DNA of 49,061 bases from Neptunomonas japonica DSM 18939 (GTDB taxonomy: Bacteria; Pseudomonadota; Gammaproteobacteria; Pseudomonadales; Balneatricaceae), in contig NZ_AUGR01000027.1 of NCBI RefSeq assembly GCF_000422765.1, positions 1 to 49,061 of the forward strand, read 5' to 3'. Below, piece after piece: positions 36,726 through 46,929 of the stretch (position 1 is the first letter of the stretch; the number at the start of each line of letters is the position of its first letter). Under the pieces are notes generated by a model. The model had not been told where the DNA came from. It did not search any database and saw nothing but the letters and a program-made list of their open reading frames with translations. The position numbers and the translations under genes were made by a program.

Positions 36726-36749
36726 AGCCTCCTTGTCTACAAGGAGGCT
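36726..36749. repeat. Perfect 9-bp inverted repeat upstream of the DUF302 gene
   Basis: AGCCTCCTT and AAGGAGGCT are separated by six bases (GTCTAC). On the minus strand the hairpin would lie in the leader of the DUF302 gene and ends in TTTAAAG, which is not a clear T run. It could be an operator, an mRNA hairpin or a second weak terminator of the reductase gene. Confidence 0.6.
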
Positions 36750-36840
36750 AATAGGGCAGAAGCGCTTATTTTGACAGACCCTTTGAGATAAAAGTTCATA
36801 TTCAGTGGAGACAACTTATCAGCATTTTGATTTCTTTAGA

Positions 36841-36873
36841 CACAAAAAAGCCGATCAAAAGACCGGCTATTTA
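36841..36873 (-). terminator. Rho-independent terminator of the ubiD-reductase transcript
   Basis: A stem AGCCG..TC / GA..CGGCT around an AAAA/TTTT loop is followed on the minus strand by TTTTTTGTG. It lies about 25 bp after the reductase stop. Confidence 0.8.
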
Positions 36874-36899
36874 AGCGTATTAGAACTGTTTTGTTAAAA

Positions 36900-37961
36900 C
36901 TACTTTTCTGGCCTGGGTGCGTAAGCAAATACATCGGAGTGCATTTGTAATTGCTGCAGACCTTTCTCTTCACACGCGTCTAATAGCGCATATATCATAG
37001 GAGGAGACCCACTGGCGTATACTTCAACGCTTTCAAGTGTAGCAAAATCATGCTTGATCGCATCAGGCAGCAGATCAACACGCCCTGTCCAACCACAGCT
37101 GTCGCCTGGTTCACTTACTACAGGGTGATAGATAACGTTATCATTCTCTGTTGCCCACTGCTTAGGCAACTCAGGCAGGTATAAGTCTGCAGCGATACGT
37201 GCACCCCAGTAAATATGAATAGGGTTTTTCACACCGCTAGCAAGCAGGTGCTCCATCATACTTTTTACTTGCGAGAAGCCTGTGCTCGCTGCTGCTAGAA
37301 TAATCGTCTGATCTGCAGAAAAGTTGGCTGCTTGTAGGTAGCAGTCGCCTTTTGGCAGCTCCACTTCTACACTCTTAGAACTCTGTAAATGAGCCAGAAT
37401 GGCACTCGACAATTCACTCTCCGGTGCGTGCCTTACATGCAATTCAAGGTTACGTCCTGCTTCTGGCGCGCTACCAATAGAAAATGCAGCCTGCTGACCA
37501 TCTGGCATGACGATTTCAAGATATTGGCCAGCATAATAGCTTACCGACTGAGATGCTGTTGCAGGCAAAACCAGTGATACCCTATAAACATCTTTGTTTA
37601 GCTTTTCAATTTGCGCAATATCACAATTCAAACGTTTCACTTCTTGCTCTCCAGGGCGCTTCAGCCCTTTAATATTTACCCAACAATCACTGACGGGAAC
37701 AGATGTACATGCCAAGCCCAAAACTCCAGCGCTACCTTCTACTAGATCGTCGCTGGCTACTAAGTGCTTTTCTGGGTAGCGCTGCAAGGCTTGGCCCGAC
37801 AGCAACTGATATTCACATATTTGGCATACGCCGTTTTGGCAACTCCTTGGCATACGATAACCATAACGCTCCACAACCTGAAGTAGCGTTTCGTCGGGGT
37901 TGCACAATAGTGGCTGAACCAGCTCATTTAAATGCAGCTGTATCAGACTTTTTTTATTCAC
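36900..37961 (-). CDS. Ferredoxin-NAD(P)H-type oxidoreductase with N-terminal 2Fe-2S domain
   Basis: This 353-residue protein has a plant-type ferredoxin domain (~1-90, cysteines in [12 protein letters not shown] and GLACTS), an FAD-binding domain (~100-200, YAGQYLEI) and an NAD-binding domain (~210-345, [16 protein letters not shown]). Annotations often call this family CDP-6-deoxy-delta-3,4-glucoseen reductase, but no sugar pathway is nearby and that name is probably misleading. Its start overlaps the ubiD stop by four bases, so it is co-translated with UbiD, as in Pseudomonas. An electron-transfer role linked to ubiquinone or flavin metabolism is inference. Confidence 0.9.
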   Translation of the reverse strand: MNKKSLIQLHLNELVQPLLCNPDETLLQVVERYGYRMPRSCQNGVCQICEYQLLSGQALQRYPEKHLVASDDLVEGSAGVLGLACTSVPVSDCWVNIKGLKRPGEQEVKRLNCDIAQIEKLNKDVYRVSLVLPATASQSVSYYAGQYLEIVMPDGQQAAFSIGSAPEAGRNLELHVRHAPESELSSAILAHLQSSKSVEVELPKGDCYLQAANFSADQTIILAAASTGFSQVKSMMEHLLASGVKNPIHIYWGARIAADLYLPELPKQWATENDNVIYHPVVSEPGDSCGWTGRVDLLPDAIKHDFATLESVEVYASGSPPMIYALLDACEEKGLQQLQMHSDVFAYAPRPEK

Positions 37962-39457
37962 ACCTTGCTCGTACTTGCGTCAGGCATAATACCGAGATCA
38001 TCCCAAAGCTCGTCGACACGCTGTTTAACGTCCGCGTCCATCTCGATAGGTTCGCCCCACTCTCGAGTAGTTTCACCCGGCCACTTATTGGTCGCATCCA
38101 TACCCATTTTAGAACCAAGTCCTGATACTGGCGAGGCAAAATCTAAATAATCGATGGGGGTGCTATCGATTAATAAGGTATCGCGCGATGGATCCATACG
38201 CGTTGTAATTGCCCAAATAACATCGTTCCAGTCTCGCGCATTCACATCATCATCGCAAACAATTACAAACTTGGTGTACATGAACTGTCGCAAGAAAGAC
38301 CACACACCCAACATAACGCGTTTCGCATGCCCTGGGTATTGCTTCTTCATCGTCACAACGGCCATCCGGTAAGAACACCCTTCTGGCGGCAGGTAGAAAT
38401 CAACAATTTCAGGGAATTGCTTTTGCAGAATCGGTACAAATACTTCGTTTAGTGCAACGCCAAGAATTGCCGGCTCATCAGGTGGACGTCCTGTATAAGT
38501 ACTGTGGTATATCGGCGTATCACGATGCGTAATACGCTCAACAGTAAACACAGGAAAACTATCAACTTCATTATAGTAGCCAGTATGATCCCCAAACGGG
38601 CCTTCCTCTGCCATTTCGTCAGGTGCTATGTAACCTTCAAGAATAAATTCAGCACTAGCAGGCACCTGCAAGTCGTTGCCTATACACGAAGTAACTTCGG
38701 TTTTCCCACCACGCAACAAACCTGCAAAAGCATATTCAGATAAGGTGTCTGGTACAGGTGTTACCGCACCAAGAATGGTGGCAGGATCAGCACCTAGCGC
38801 AACAGCAACGGGGAAGTTTTCACCGGGATGTTTTTCTTTCCATTCACGAAAATCGAGTGCTCCACCACGATGCGCTAACCAGCGCATAATCAACTTATTC
38901 TTGCCAATCACTTGCTGGCGATAAATCCCAAGGTTTTGGCGTTCTTTATTAGGTCCGCGCGTAATGACCAAAGGCCAAGTTACTAAGGGACCGGCATCGC
39001 CCGGCCAACATGTTTGAATAGGTAATGTACTTAAATCAACAGCATCACCTTCAATCACATGAGCCTGACAGGCGGCCTTTTTAACAACTTTAGGCCCCAT
39101 GTTTAACACCTGCTTGAACACGGGGAGCTTTTCCCAAGCATCTTTCATGCCCTTAGGAGGCTCAGGCTCTTTTAGCATTGCCAGCACTTTACCTACTTCT
39201 CGCAGCGCTGAGACACTTTCTTCACCCATACCCAGCGCCACCCTTTCAGGTGTGCCAAACAAGTTGCCCAGTACTGGGTAGTTATAGCCTTTTGGATTCT
39301 CGAACAATAGTGCCGGCCCGCCTGCTCGCAAAGTACGGTCGCAAATTTCCGTCATCTCAAGATTAGGATCAATCTCTTGCTTAATGCGCTTAAGCTCTCC
39401 TCTGGCTTCTAACAAAGCCATAAAATCGCGTAGGTCTTTATATTTGAGATTCGACAT
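37958..39457 (-). CDS. ubiD: 4-hydroxy-3-polyprenylbenzoate decarboxylase
   Basis: UbiD removes the carboxyl group of 4-hydroxy-3-polyprenylbenzoate in ubiquinone synthesis, using prenylated FMN supplied by UbiX. The 499-residue protein has [17 protein letters not shown] at the N-terminus, [12 protein letters not shown] near residue 285, and conserved IPRQ-like ribose/flavin contact regions. Length matches the E. coli enzyme. The ubiH-ubiI pair encoded 15 kb away belongs to the same pathway. It is coupled to the downstream reductase. Confidence 0.96.
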   Translation of the reverse strand: MSNLKYKDLRDFMALLEARGELKRIKQEIDPNLEMTEICDRTLRAGGPALLFENPKGYNYPVLGNLFGTPERVALGMGEESVSALREVGKVLAMLKEPEPPKGMKDAWEKLPVFKQVLNMGPKVVKKAACQAHVIEGDAVDLSTLPIQTCWPGDAGPLVTWPLVITRGPNKERQNLGIYRQQVIGKNKLIMRWLAHRGGALDFREWKEKHPGENFPVAVALGADPATILGAVTPVPDTLSEYAFAGLLRGGKTEVTSCIGNDLQVPASAEFILEGYIAPDEMAEEGPFGDHTGYYNEVDSFPVFTVERITHRDTPIYHSTYTGRPPDEPAILGVALNEVFVPILQKQFPEIVDFYLPPEGCSYRMAVVTMKKQYPGHAKRVMLGVWSFLRQFMYTKFVIVCDDDVNARDWNDVIWAITTRMDPSRDTLLIDSTPIDYLDFASPVSGLGSKMGMDATNKWPGETTREWGEPIEMDADVKQRVDELWDDLGIMPDASTSKV

Positions 39458-39541
39458 CAGTTAGAGCTCTTTTTTATACTAAGCGTTATTTATACAAGCA
39501 GTTACAAGGCTATTTACAAACTCGGTGGCAGCACTGCCCAT

Positions 39542-39569
39542 AAAAAAGGGCAAGCACAAGCTCACCCTT
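39542..39569 (-). terminator. Rho-independent terminator of rho
   Basis: On the minus strand the hairpin AAGGGTGAGC-TTGT-GCTTGCCCTT is followed by TTTT. It lies about 20 bp after the rho stop. Confidence 0.8.
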
Positions 39570-39587
39570 AATCACATATTTAGCAGC

Positions 39588-40847
39588 TTACTTTCGGCGC
39601 ATCGACATAAAGAATTCATCATTTGTCTTGAAGTCTTTAAGCTTGTCGATAACAAACTCAGTTGCCGCAGAGTCATCCATAGAATCTAGCAACTTACGCA
39701 GAATCCACATACGCTGCAATTCATCTTCAGAGGTTAGCAAGTCTTCACGACGTGTACCTGAACGACGGATATTAATGGCAGGATAGATACGTTTCTCTGC
39801 AGTTTTACGGTCGAGGTGAACTTCAGAGTTACCCGTACCTTTAAACTCTTCAAAGATAACTTCATCCATTTTCGAACCAGTATCAACCAACGCAGTCGCG
39901 ATAATGGTCAAACTGCCGCCTTCTTCAATGTTACGTGCCGCACCAAAGAAACGCTTAGGGCGCTCTAATGCATGTGCATCAACACCACCCGTCAGTACTT
40001 TACCGGAAGAAGGAATAACCGTGTTATATGCACGAGCCAAACGTGTAATAGAGTCGAGTAGGATTACAACATCCTTCTTATGCTCAGTTAGGCGCTTCGC
40101 TTTTTCAATAACCATTTCTGCAACTTGTACGTGACGTGATGGCGGCTCATCAAAGGTAGATGCCACTACTTCGCCGCGAACGGTACGCTGCATTTCTGTT
40201 ACTTCCTCTGGACGCTCATCAATCAACAATACGATGAGATGACACTCAGGGTTGTTACGCGTGATGCTGTTAGCAATATTCTGCAGCATCAAGGTTTTAC
40301 CTGCTTTAGGCGGAGATACCACCAAAGCACGCTGACCTTTACCCATTGGGCTAACAAGATCCAAAATACGAGCGGTAATATCTTCTGTACTGCCGTTACC
40401 CTGCTCCATACGCAAACGCTTTTGCGCAAATAATGGTGTTAGGTTTTCAAACAGTATTTTATTTTTTGCGTTTTCCGGGCGATCGAAGTTAATTTGATTA
40501 ACTTTGAGTAGTGCAAAATAACGTTCGCTATCTTTAGGCGGACGAATTTTACCGGAAATAGTATCACCGGTACGCAGGTTAAAGCGTCTGATTTGACTCG
40601 GTGAAACATAAATATCATCAGGGCCGGCAAGATAAGAACAGTCTGCAGAGCGCAAGAAACCGAAACCGTCCTGGAGAATTTCCAGCACACCATCGCCATG
40701 GATATCTTCGCCGCTCTTGGAGTGTTTCTTCAAGATGGCAAAAATCACATCTTGTTTACGAGAGCGGGCTAAGTTATCTAGGCCCATTTCTTTTGCAATA
40801 TCGAGAAGCTCGGGAACGCTTTTAGTTTTTAATTCGGTAAGATTCAT
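39588..40847 (-). CDS. rho: Transcription termination factor Rho
   Basis: Rho is a hexameric RNA helicase that ends transcription of untranslated RNA. The 419-residue protein has an N-terminal helix domain ([15 protein letters not shown]), the cold-shock RNA-binding fold (~50-120, DGFGFLRS), Walker [12 protein letters not shown] near residue 180, Walker [15 protein letters not shown] near 260, and the R- and Q-loop regions. The length equals the E. coli protein. No purine-rich ribosome site precedes the ATG; instead the 78 bases before it are C-rich and nearly free of G. It lies between trxA and ubiD as in Pseudomonas. Confidence 0.97.
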   Translation of the reverse strand: MNLTELKTKSVPELLDIAKEMGLDNLARSRKQDVIFAILKKHSKSGEDIHGDGVLEILQDGFGFLRSADCSYLAGPDDIYVSPSQIRRFNLRTGDTISGKIRPPKDSERYFALLKVNQINFDRPENAKNKILFENLTPLFAQKRLRMEQGNGSTEDITARILDLVSPMGKGQRALVVSPPKAGKTLMLQNIANSITRNNPECHLIVLLIDERPEEVTEMQRTVRGEVVASTFDEPPSRHVQVAEMVIEKAKRLTEHKKDVVILLDSITRLARAYNTVIPSSGKVLTGGVDAHALERPKRFFGAARNIEEGGSLTIIATALVDTGSKMDEVIFEEFKGTGNSEVHLDRKTAEKRIYPAINIRRSGTRREDLLTSEDELQRMWILRKLLDSMDDSAATEFVIDKLKDFKTNDEFFMSMRRK

Positions 40848-40925
40848 ATATTTTGAGGTGAGTAACTGAGTAGGATAATATTGAGAAAAGGGGGAAATTC
40901 GAAAGAGTATATGTAAAGAACTGAA
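40848..40925 (-). promoter_or_regulatory. C-rich, G-poor leader of rho (candidate rut site)
   Basis: The 78 bases before the rho start, read on the minus strand, contain about 22 C and 3 G, with runs such as TTTCCCCCTTTTCTC and many YC dinucleotides. This composition is the hallmark of Rho-utilisation sites, and rho is known to be autoregulated by attenuation in E. coli. A purine-rich ribosome site is absent. The role is inferred from base composition. Confidence 0.55.
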
Positions 40926-40992
40926 ACGCTCAGATACTGAATAGAAGCGCCAGACAGATCAAATATAGAAGGTTGTATCGCGAGTGTCTAGT

Positions 40993-41038
40993 AAAACGGA
41001 GAAGATAATTACTAAAGTTGCTATTTCTTCCCCGTTTT
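40993..41038 (-). terminator. Probable terminator of trxA
   Basis: On the minus strand AAAACGGGGAAGA pairs with TCTTCTCCGTTTT (one mismatch) around a ~20-base loop and ends in TTTT. It lies just after the trxA stop. The large loop weakens the call. Confidence 0.6.
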
Positions 41039-41046
41039 CATCTAGC

Positions 41047-41373
41047 TTATAGGTTTGAATCAATAAAAGCAGACAACTGCGATTTTGATAACGCGCCTAC
41101 TTTCGTCGCCTCAACATTGCCGCCTTTAAACAGCATTAGTGTTGGGATACCACGAATACCAAACTTAGGTGGTGTTTCACTGTTCTCATCGATATTCAGC
41201 TTACAAATTTTCAAACGACCTTCATAATCTTTAGCGATCTCTTCCAGCACTGGTGCAATCATTTTGCACGGACCACACCACTCTGCCCAGTAATCAACCA
41301 ACACGGCAGTGTCTGCTTTTAGAACATCTTCATCAAAAGATGCATCAGTAACATTAACGATATTTTCGCTCAT
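41047..41373 (-). CDS. trxA: Thioredoxin 1
   Basis: Thioredoxin is the general cytosolic protein disulfide reductant, recycled by thioredoxin reductase. The 108-residue protein has the active site [10 protein letters not shown] and the cis-Pro motif RGIPTLMLF near residue 75. Length and all core motifs match E. coli TrxA. It is followed by rho and is divergent from ppx, the order found in Pseudomonas. Confidence 0.97.
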   Translation of the reverse strand: MSENIVNVTDASFDEDVLKADTAVLVDYWAEWCGPCKMIAPVLEEIAKDYEGRLKICKLNIDENSETPPKFGIRGIPTLMLFKGGNVEATKVGALSKSQLSAFIDSNL

Positions 41374-41552
41374 TTAACCTCTCCAAACGCACCAGAAACG
41401 CTGAGTGCTTTCAAAACAAAGCAAGATGATACCATCTGAATGAAATAAATGTGAACTCTCTTCATTCATTGAGCTAATTCACTGAATATGTCTTTTTGTT
41501 CTGCTACTCTTGAATTTTTTACACCGCTAACGCTAAAGAGAAGATTAGCTTA

Positions 41553-43073
41553 ATGCACAATTCAGAAAACCATACAGATTCAGTAACGGACGACTCACTT
41601 CTCGCCGCTATTGATCTGGGTTCTAACAGTTTCCACATCGTTGTTGCCCGACTCTCCCAAGGCGAGTTGTCTACCGTCGATATCATGTCAGAAAAAGTAC
41701 AGCTAGGAGCCGGCATAGGTCCTGATAAAAAACTTTCTTGCGAAGCGATGGAAAGAGGCCTTGGCTGTTTAAGCCGATTTTCACAGTTATTGAGTGATTT
41801 GCCACACGATGCAGTGAAAATCGTCGCCACAAACGCACTTCGAGAAGCAGCCAACCGTTATACCTTTACCGAACAAGCCGAAAAGGTACTGGGCATACCT
41901 ATAGAAATTATTGCCGGCAGAGAAGAAGCCCGTCTTATCTACTTAGGCGTATCCCATACCCTAGCCAATACCACGGGGGCCCGGCTAGTAATAGATATTG
42001 GCGGAGGAAGTACCGAATGTATTATCGGTGAACATTTCGAGCCACTTGAAATGGAAAGCCTGCATATGGGCTGCGTGAGCTATACGCGCCGCTTCTTCAG
42101 TGATGGCAGCATCAATGAAAAGAACTTCAAGCATGCTGAACATGCTGCTATGCGTGAGCTACTTTCCATCCGGGAGCGCTATAAAAAAACCGGTTGGGCT
42201 ACGAGCGTTGGTTCTTCCGGCACGATAAAAGCCATAAAAAACGCCTGTATTGCCAGCGGTTTTAGCGAAGAGCGCATCACTCGTAAAGGCTTAGAGCAAC
42301 TAAAAAAACAGATCCTCTCATTCGACACCTTATCAGAACTTGATATCGATGGTGTTAAAGCAGAAAGAACTGCCATTTTACCGGCAGGCCTAGCAATACT
42401 CATGGCGCTATTCCAGTCATTAAAAATAGAAGAAATGACTTTTTCTGATGGCGCACTTCGTGAAGGCTTACTCTACGATATGGCTGGGCGTTTACGCCAC
42501 GAAGATATACGCGAGCGTTCAATCTCCGCTCTGATGAAACGCTACCATGTTGATGAAGCTCATGCACAACGTGTTGAACACACCGCTTTGGCAGCACTAT
42601 CGCAAGTAAAAAAAGCATGGAACCTTAACTCAGCCTCTCATCAGGAGATGCTTAGCTGGGCAAGCCGCACGCATGAAATAGGCTTAACCATTGCGCACAG
42701 CCAATTTCATAAGCACAGTGCTTACTTGCTACAGCACTCCGACCTTGCAGGTTTTACCAAATCAGAGCAGCAGCTTCTTGCATTTTTAGTTCGAGGAAAT
42801 CGCCGCAAATTTCCAAAAGGTGATTACAAACAGCTACCTGAACGCCGTAAAGATGCCTATAAGAGACTATGCGTCTTGCTCAGGTTATCCGTTATTTTGC
42901 ATCGTAGTCGTAATGCCTCTGCTCTGCCTGCATTTACATTAAAAGCAGATGGGAAGAAACTAAATCTAAATTTTGCGAAAGGTGTACTGATAGAACACCC
43001 ATTGACTCAAGCTGACCTTGAACAAGAGATAGACTACCTAAAAAATGCAGATATTAAACTAAGCATCAGTTAA
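41553..43073 (+). CDS. ppx: Exopolyphosphatase
   Basis: Ppx removes terminal phosphates from long polyphosphate; related GppA enzymes also hydrolyse pppGpp. The 506-residue protein has the ASKHA phosphate loops IDLGSNSFHIVVARL near residue 22 and VIDIGGGSTECI near 147, and a C-terminal HD-like helical domain (~310-500). The length fits Ppx/GppA; neighbouring trxA and rho favour ppx. It ends before a bidirectional terminator shared with pckA. Confidence 0.93.
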   Translation: MHNSENHTDSVTDDSLLAAIDLGSNSFHIVVARLSQGELSTVDIMSEKVQLGAGIGPDKKLSCEAMERGLGCLSRFSQLLSDLPHDAVKIVATNALREAANRYTFTEQAEKVLGIPIEIIAGREEARLIYLGVSHTLANTTGARLVIDIGGGSTECIIGEHFEPLEMESLHMGCVSYTRRFFSDGSINEKNFKHAEHAAMRELLSIRERYKKTGWATSVGSSGTIKAIKNACIASGFSEERITRKGLEQLKKQILSFDTLSELDIDGVKAERTAILPAGLAILMALFQSLKIEEMTFSDGALREGLLYDMAGRLRHEDIRERSISALMKRYHVDEAHAQRVEHTALAALSQVKKAWNLNSASHQEMLSWASRTHEIGLTIAHSQFHKHSAYLLQHSDLAGFTKSEQQLLAFLVRGNRRKFPKGDYKQLPERRKDAYKRLCVLLRLSVILHRSRNASALPAFTLKADGKKLNLNFAKGVLIEHPLTQADLEQEIDYLKNADIKLSIS

Positions 43074-43104
43074 TCACCCCTGATGCTATAAGCGTTATAA
43101 ACGA

Positions 43105-43141
43105 AAAAGCCCCTGCTTATTCACATAAGCAGGGGCTTTTT
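43105..43141. terminator. Bidirectional terminator between ppx and pckA
   Basis: The perfect stem AAAAAGCCCCTGCTTAT with its complement has a 4-base loop (TCAC), giving a T run on both strands. It sits between two convergent genes, 31 bp from ppx and 14 bp from pckA. Confidence 0.93.
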
Positions 43142-43154
43142 GTATCAAAATTAC

Positions 43155-44702
43155 TTAAACTTTAGGGCCAGCATCAATAATGTCAGTAGAAACACCTTCA
43201 AACTTCGTGAAGTTGTCAACAAACTGGCCAATCAGGTCACGTGCAGCAGCATCGTAAGCCGATTTGTCTTCCCATGTATCGCGAGGGTTCAACAAGGCTG
43301 AATCAACACCCGGTACAGAAGTAGGAACGGTCAAGTTGATACCCGGCAACTCCTGAGTATCAACACCTTTCAATGCACCACTCTGAATCGCAGCAATCAC
43401 ACCACGTGTTGTAGGAATGCTGAAACGCTGACCTGTACCGTAAGAACCTCCTGTCCAACCGGTATTAACCAGATAAACCTGAGAGTCAAACTCTTCAACA
43501 CGCTTCATTAACAGCTCAGCGTACACGCGAGCAGGACGTGGGAAGAACGGAGCGCCAAAGCAGGTAGAAAAAGTGGATTTAATACCACCACCTGAACCCA
43601 TTTCAGTAGACCCTACTAATGCTGTGTAACCAGACAAGAAATGATACGCCGCTGCTTCTTTTGTCAAAATAGACACAGGAGGCAAAACACCCGTCAAGTC
43701 ACATGTAAGGAAGACAACCGCTTTTGGTTCGCCACCCATATTAGTAGCAGAGCGCTTTTCAACATGCTCTAGTGGGTATGCACAACGACCATTCTCGGTT
43801 AGAGAAGTATCATCGTAATCCGCTTTACGATTATCATCTAGCTTTACGTTTTCAACGATTCCGCCAAAACGAATTGCATCCCAGATGATAGGCTCGTTTT
43901 TCTGGCTCAGGTTGATAGTCTTCGCGTAACAACCACCTTCCAAGTTAAATACCACACCTTTGCCCCAACCATGCTCATCATCACCAATAAGGTAACATGT
44001 AGGATCTGCAGATAAGGTCGTTTTACCTGTACCTGATAACCCGAAGAACAATGTAGTGTTACCATCCTCGCCGATGTTTGCTGAGCAATGCATAGGCAAA
44101 ACATCTTTTTCAGGAAGCAAGAAGTTCTGTACAGAGAACATCGCTTTCTTCATTTCACCCGCATAACGCATACCGGCCAACAAAACTTTACGCTTAGCAA
44201 AGTTAAGGATGACACAGCCTTCGCTATTAGTGCCATCACGCTCAGGTACACATTCAAAGTCAGCAGCATTTATAATCTGCCACTCTTCTTTCGCTTTTGG
44301 GTTGTATTCTTGTGGACGGATAAACAGGTTCTGGCCGAACAAGTTCTGCCATGCTGTTTCTGTCGACATTTTTACTGCTAGGTACTGATTTGGATCAGAT
44401 CCCACATGAACATTAGCTACAAAATGTTCTTTGCTAGCCAAGTACTCTTCAACACGATTCCAAAGAGCATCAAATTTATCAGCATCGAATGGGCGGTTAA
44501 TGCTACCCCAGTCAATAGAATCAGCAGTGCTAGGTTCTTCTACGATATAACGATCCATCGGAGAACGCCCTGTGCGCTTACCAGTAGTCACTACTAGTGC
44601 GCCGGAATCTGCCAACGTTCCTTCGCCACGGCTAATTGCCTGTTCCACGAGCTCAGCACGGGTCAGATTAAAGTGTACGGTATTCTCAGTTTCTTTGGTC
44701 AT
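43155..44702 (-). CDS. pckA: Phosphoenolpyruvate carboxykinase (ATP)
   Basis: PckA converts oxaloacetate and ATP to PEP, CO2 and ADP at the start of gluconeogenesis. The 515-residue protein has the P-loop [13 protein letters not shown] near residue 230, GDDEHGWG, and the Mn-binding HCSANIG. The N-terminal TGKRTGRSP is also typical. It is the last gene of the minus-strand group yrfG-hslR-hslO-pckA, the order known from E. coli. A 176-bp gap with a weak hairpin separates it from hslO, so it probably has its own promoter. Confidence 0.97.
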   Translation of the reverse strand: MTKETENTVHFNLTRAELVEQAISRGEGTLADSGALVVTTGKRTGRSPMDRYIVEEPSTADSIDWGSINRPFDADKFDALWNRVEEYLASKEHFVANVHVGSDPNQYLAVKMSTETAWQNLFGQNLFIRPQEYNPKAKEEWQIINAADFECVPERDGTNSEGCVILNFAKRKVLLAGMRYAGEMKKAMFSVQNFLLPEKDVLPMHCSANIGEDGNTTLFFGLSGTGKTTLSADPTCYLIGDDEHGWGKGVVFNLEGGCYAKTINLSQKNEPIIWDAIRFGGIVENVKLDDNRKADYDDTSLTENGRCAYPLEHVEKRSATNMGGEPKAVVFLTCDLTGVLPPVSILTKEAAAYHFLSGYTALVGSTEMGSGGGIKSTFSTCFGAPFFPRPARVYAELLMKRVEEFDSQVYLVNTGWTGGSYGTGQRFSIPTTRGVIAAIQSGALKGVDTQELPGINLTVPTSVPGVDSALLNPRDTWEDKSAYDAAARDLIGQFVDNFTKFEGVSTDIIDAGPKV

Positions 44703-44834
44703 TCTGTGGATTCCCTTGGCTCGGCGCCAAAAAACGTTACCTAAAAAGCAAAAAACCCCTTTATTCTGCGTATAACCGACAGTGAGTAATTATTTGGGGA
44801 TGCATATTATTACAAAAAGTTGCGATTTATGCCA

Positions 44835-44863
44835 TGCCAAAACCGCAGATCCGCGGCTTGGCA
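44835..44863 (-). terminator. Possible terminator or hairpin after hslO
   Basis: On the minus strand TGCCAA-G-CCGC and GCGG-TT-TTGGCA form a 10-bp stem with a small loop, 15 bp after the hslO stop. A T run (TTTTT) comes only about 16 bases later, so intrinsic termination is doubtful. Confidence 0.4.
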
Positions 44864-44878
44864 GCCATCACATCAGCA

Positions 44879-45751
44879 TCAATGCAGTTGATCAGATTTA
44901 GGCACATGTGCCGAATCTGAAAACATTGCTCTGATATCTGTTTCATCAAAGCTGTAATGTTCGTTGCAAAACTGACAAGCAACATCGATAAGACCTTGTT
45001 TTTCAATAATTTCAAGCAATTCATCTTGCGTTAGAAACTGTAAACTATTGGCACTCCTCTCTCGCGAGCAGTCACACTTGAATTCAACTGAATCAGGATC
45101 ATACAAACGACATTGCTCTTGATGGAATAGACGAAAGAGTAATGCATCGTTATCTAATTCCAGCAACTCTTCTGCTTTGAGCGTCGCACCAATCTGTTCA
45201 ATATGCTCCCAGTCGTTTTCAGCAGTACCTGCTGCTGGCATCACTTGTAACAAGAAACCAGAAGCACGATGTTCATCAGCAGCCAAATGAATTTGGGTTG
45301 GCAATTGCTCGGACCGCTCAAAATAGTCAGCCAAACAAGCAGCCAATGTTTCTTTTTCTAGAGGTACAATTCCCTGATAACGCTGCCCAACCTCTGGCTC
45401 AATCGTAATCACCAGATGACCATCACCGATCAACTCAATAATGCCCGCGTTCTCATCAATATCACCGTCATACCTAGCAATACCCCGGCATTCACGCTTA
45501 TTGTTCACTTCAGCCATCAATGCACTAACAGTCCCCGAACCTTGGGCCTGCAACAAGAGTCGCCCATCAAATTTTAAGGTGGTGCTCAGCAATGCTACCG
45601 CGGCTAGCATCTCCCCTAACGCATTACGTATCGCTGTGGGGTAGTCATGTAGCGCGAGCATATCCTGATAGGTTTTATCCAAACCCACCAACACACCCCG
45701 GATATCGAGATCATCAAATAAAATACGCTGAATTTGATCAGGGTTACTCAT
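44879..45751 (-). CDS. hslO: Redox-activated chaperone Hsp33
   Basis: Hsp33 is a cytosolic holdase switched on by oxidation of a zinc-binding Cys cluster. The 290-residue protein has the switch cysteines in CDCSRE near residue 230 and CQFCNEHY near 265, the expected CxC and CxxC pair. The N-terminal domain contains LLSTTLKFDGRLLLQAQG. It lies after hslR on the same strand. The sodB gene in the window is a further oxidative-stress function. Confidence 0.96.
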   Translation of the reverse strand: MSNPDQIQRILFDDLDIRGVLVGLDKTYQDMLALHDYPTAIRNALGEMLAAVALLSTTLKFDGRLLLQAQGSGTVSALMAEVNNKRECRGIARYDGDIDENAGIIELIGDGHLVITIEPEVGQRYQGIVPLEKETLAACLADYFERSEQLPTQIHLAADEHRASGFLLQVMPAAGTAENDWEHIEQIGATLKAEELLELDNDALLFRLFHQEQCRLYDPDSVEFKCDCSRERSANSLQFLTQDELLEIIEKQGLIDVACQFCNEHYSFDETDIRAMFSDSAHVPKSDQLH

Positions 45752-45828
45752 ATTGCCAATTTCTCACTTTTACAAAAGATTATTCGTTGCCCATTTTACC
45801 ACAAAGTTTTTGCTGCAAACGCTAGCAA

Positions 45829-46224
45829 TTATCCTCTTTGTAACTCTTTCACACCTAACAACTGACGACGGCTACGTTTATCCGGCTTATGTCCAGGGCT
45901 TAGGTCAGCGCCTTTCAATGCTTTTCTTTGCAACGCTTCTTTTTCTCGACGCTCCAAACTCTCTGCTGTTTCTTCATATAATAGCTGTGCGTCTACTGCG
46001 CCACGGCGCTGCTCAGATAAAGCTTTTACAATAATCACACGCTGATCAAAGCCTTGGCGAATGTGCAGCGTAGCACCTAGTTCAACTACCTTGCTGCACT
46101 TAGTTCGCTGCCCTTCATAATGCACTTTACCACCGTCAACCATCTGCTTGGCGATGGCGCGAGTTTTATAAAAGCGTGCCGCCCATAGCCACTTATCTAG
46201 ACGGATCTTGACCTGTTCAGACAT
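45829..46224 (-). CDS. hslR: Ribosome-associated heat shock protein Hsp15
   Basis: Hsp15 binds free 50S subunits that carry a stalled nascent chain and helps recycle them. The 131-residue protein has an S4 RNA-binding domain (~8-65, IRLDKWLWAARFYKTRAIA) and a basic C-terminal tail (KPDKRSRRQLL). The start at 46224 gives the conserved MSEQVKIRLDKWLW and has GGAGG 5-10 bases upstream. It overlaps the end of yrfG by 8 bp. Confidence 0.94.
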   Translation of the reverse strand: MSEQVKIRLDKWLWAARFYKTRAIAKQMVDGGKVHYEGQRTKCSKVVELGATLHIRQGFDQRVIIVKALSEQRRGAVDAQLLYEETAESLERREKEALQRKALKGADLSPGHKPDKRSRRQLLGVKELQRG

Positions 46225-46900
46225 CTTTGCCTCCTTCAGGTTTAAGCTCATGGAAGTGTTCTACAGCGCCAAATTCATCGATATCACGTATTGGGCTTTG
46301 GCTATCGGGTTGTGAAATAGCTAACAAATAACGGATACCATACTTTTTCGCTGATGCTAAAACAGACAAGCTGTCATCTATTAAGAGAGTCCGCTGGGGG
46401 TTAAAAGGTTCAACTTCCTGCAGCTTTGTCCAAAAAGTCAGGTCTTCTTTAGGTAAGCCAAAATCATGTGAGCAAACGATTGAATCAACACGCTCGGCTA
46501 AATCAGTCCTTTCTAGTTTTAATGAAAGGCTACCACGATGCGCATTAGTCACTATTACTGAGCGCATTCCCGCAGCTTTCACTTGTTTAAGAAAGTCTTG
46601 TACATACGGCCTAAAAGCAATGCGATCCGCCACTTCTTTTTTTAGAGCAACGATATCGACGTTTAACTCTTGAGACCAGTAATCCAAGCAATACCAGTTC
46701 AGCGTCCCATACTCCTTCATGATGCGCTCGTGTAACCACTCTCGCGCGGTCTTCTCATCCATTTTGTGGATATCAGCGTAGCGTACCGGCAAATGCTCTA
46801 ACCAAAAGAAAGAGTCAAAATGTAAGTCCAGCAGAGTTCCGTCCATATCTAACAAAACAGTATCAATACTGGACCAATCAAGCGTAGCAGGTACAATCAC
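46217..46900 (-). CDS. yrfG: GMP/IMP 5'-nucleotidase, YrfG family
   Basis: This 227-residue HAD-superfamily phosphatase has motif I LDMDGTLLDL, motif II VTNAHRG and motif IV LLIDDSLSVL. The match to E. coli YrfG is supported by its place directly before hslR and divergent from nudE. YrfG dephosphorylates GMP and IMP. AAGAGG precedes the ATG. Confidence 0.92.
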   Translation of the reverse strand: MIVPATLDWSSIDTVLLDMDGTLLDLHFDSFFWLEHLPVRYADIHKMDEKTAREWLHERIMKEYGTLNWYCLDYWSQELNVDIVALKKEVADRIAFRPYVQDFLKQVKAAGMRSVIVTNAHRGSLSLKLERTDLAERVDSIVCSHDFGLPKEDLTFWTKLQEVEPFNPQRTLLIDDSLSVLASAKKYGIRYLLAISQPDSQSPIRDIDEFGAVEHFHELKPEGGKDV

Positions 46901-46929
46901 ATCAATGCCTCTTATATCAATCCATCAGA

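Noticed and set aside
37703..39366. Several plus-strand frames opposite ubiD and the reductase
   Set aside because: They are antisense shadows of strongly supported genes, without ribosome sites or recognisable domains.
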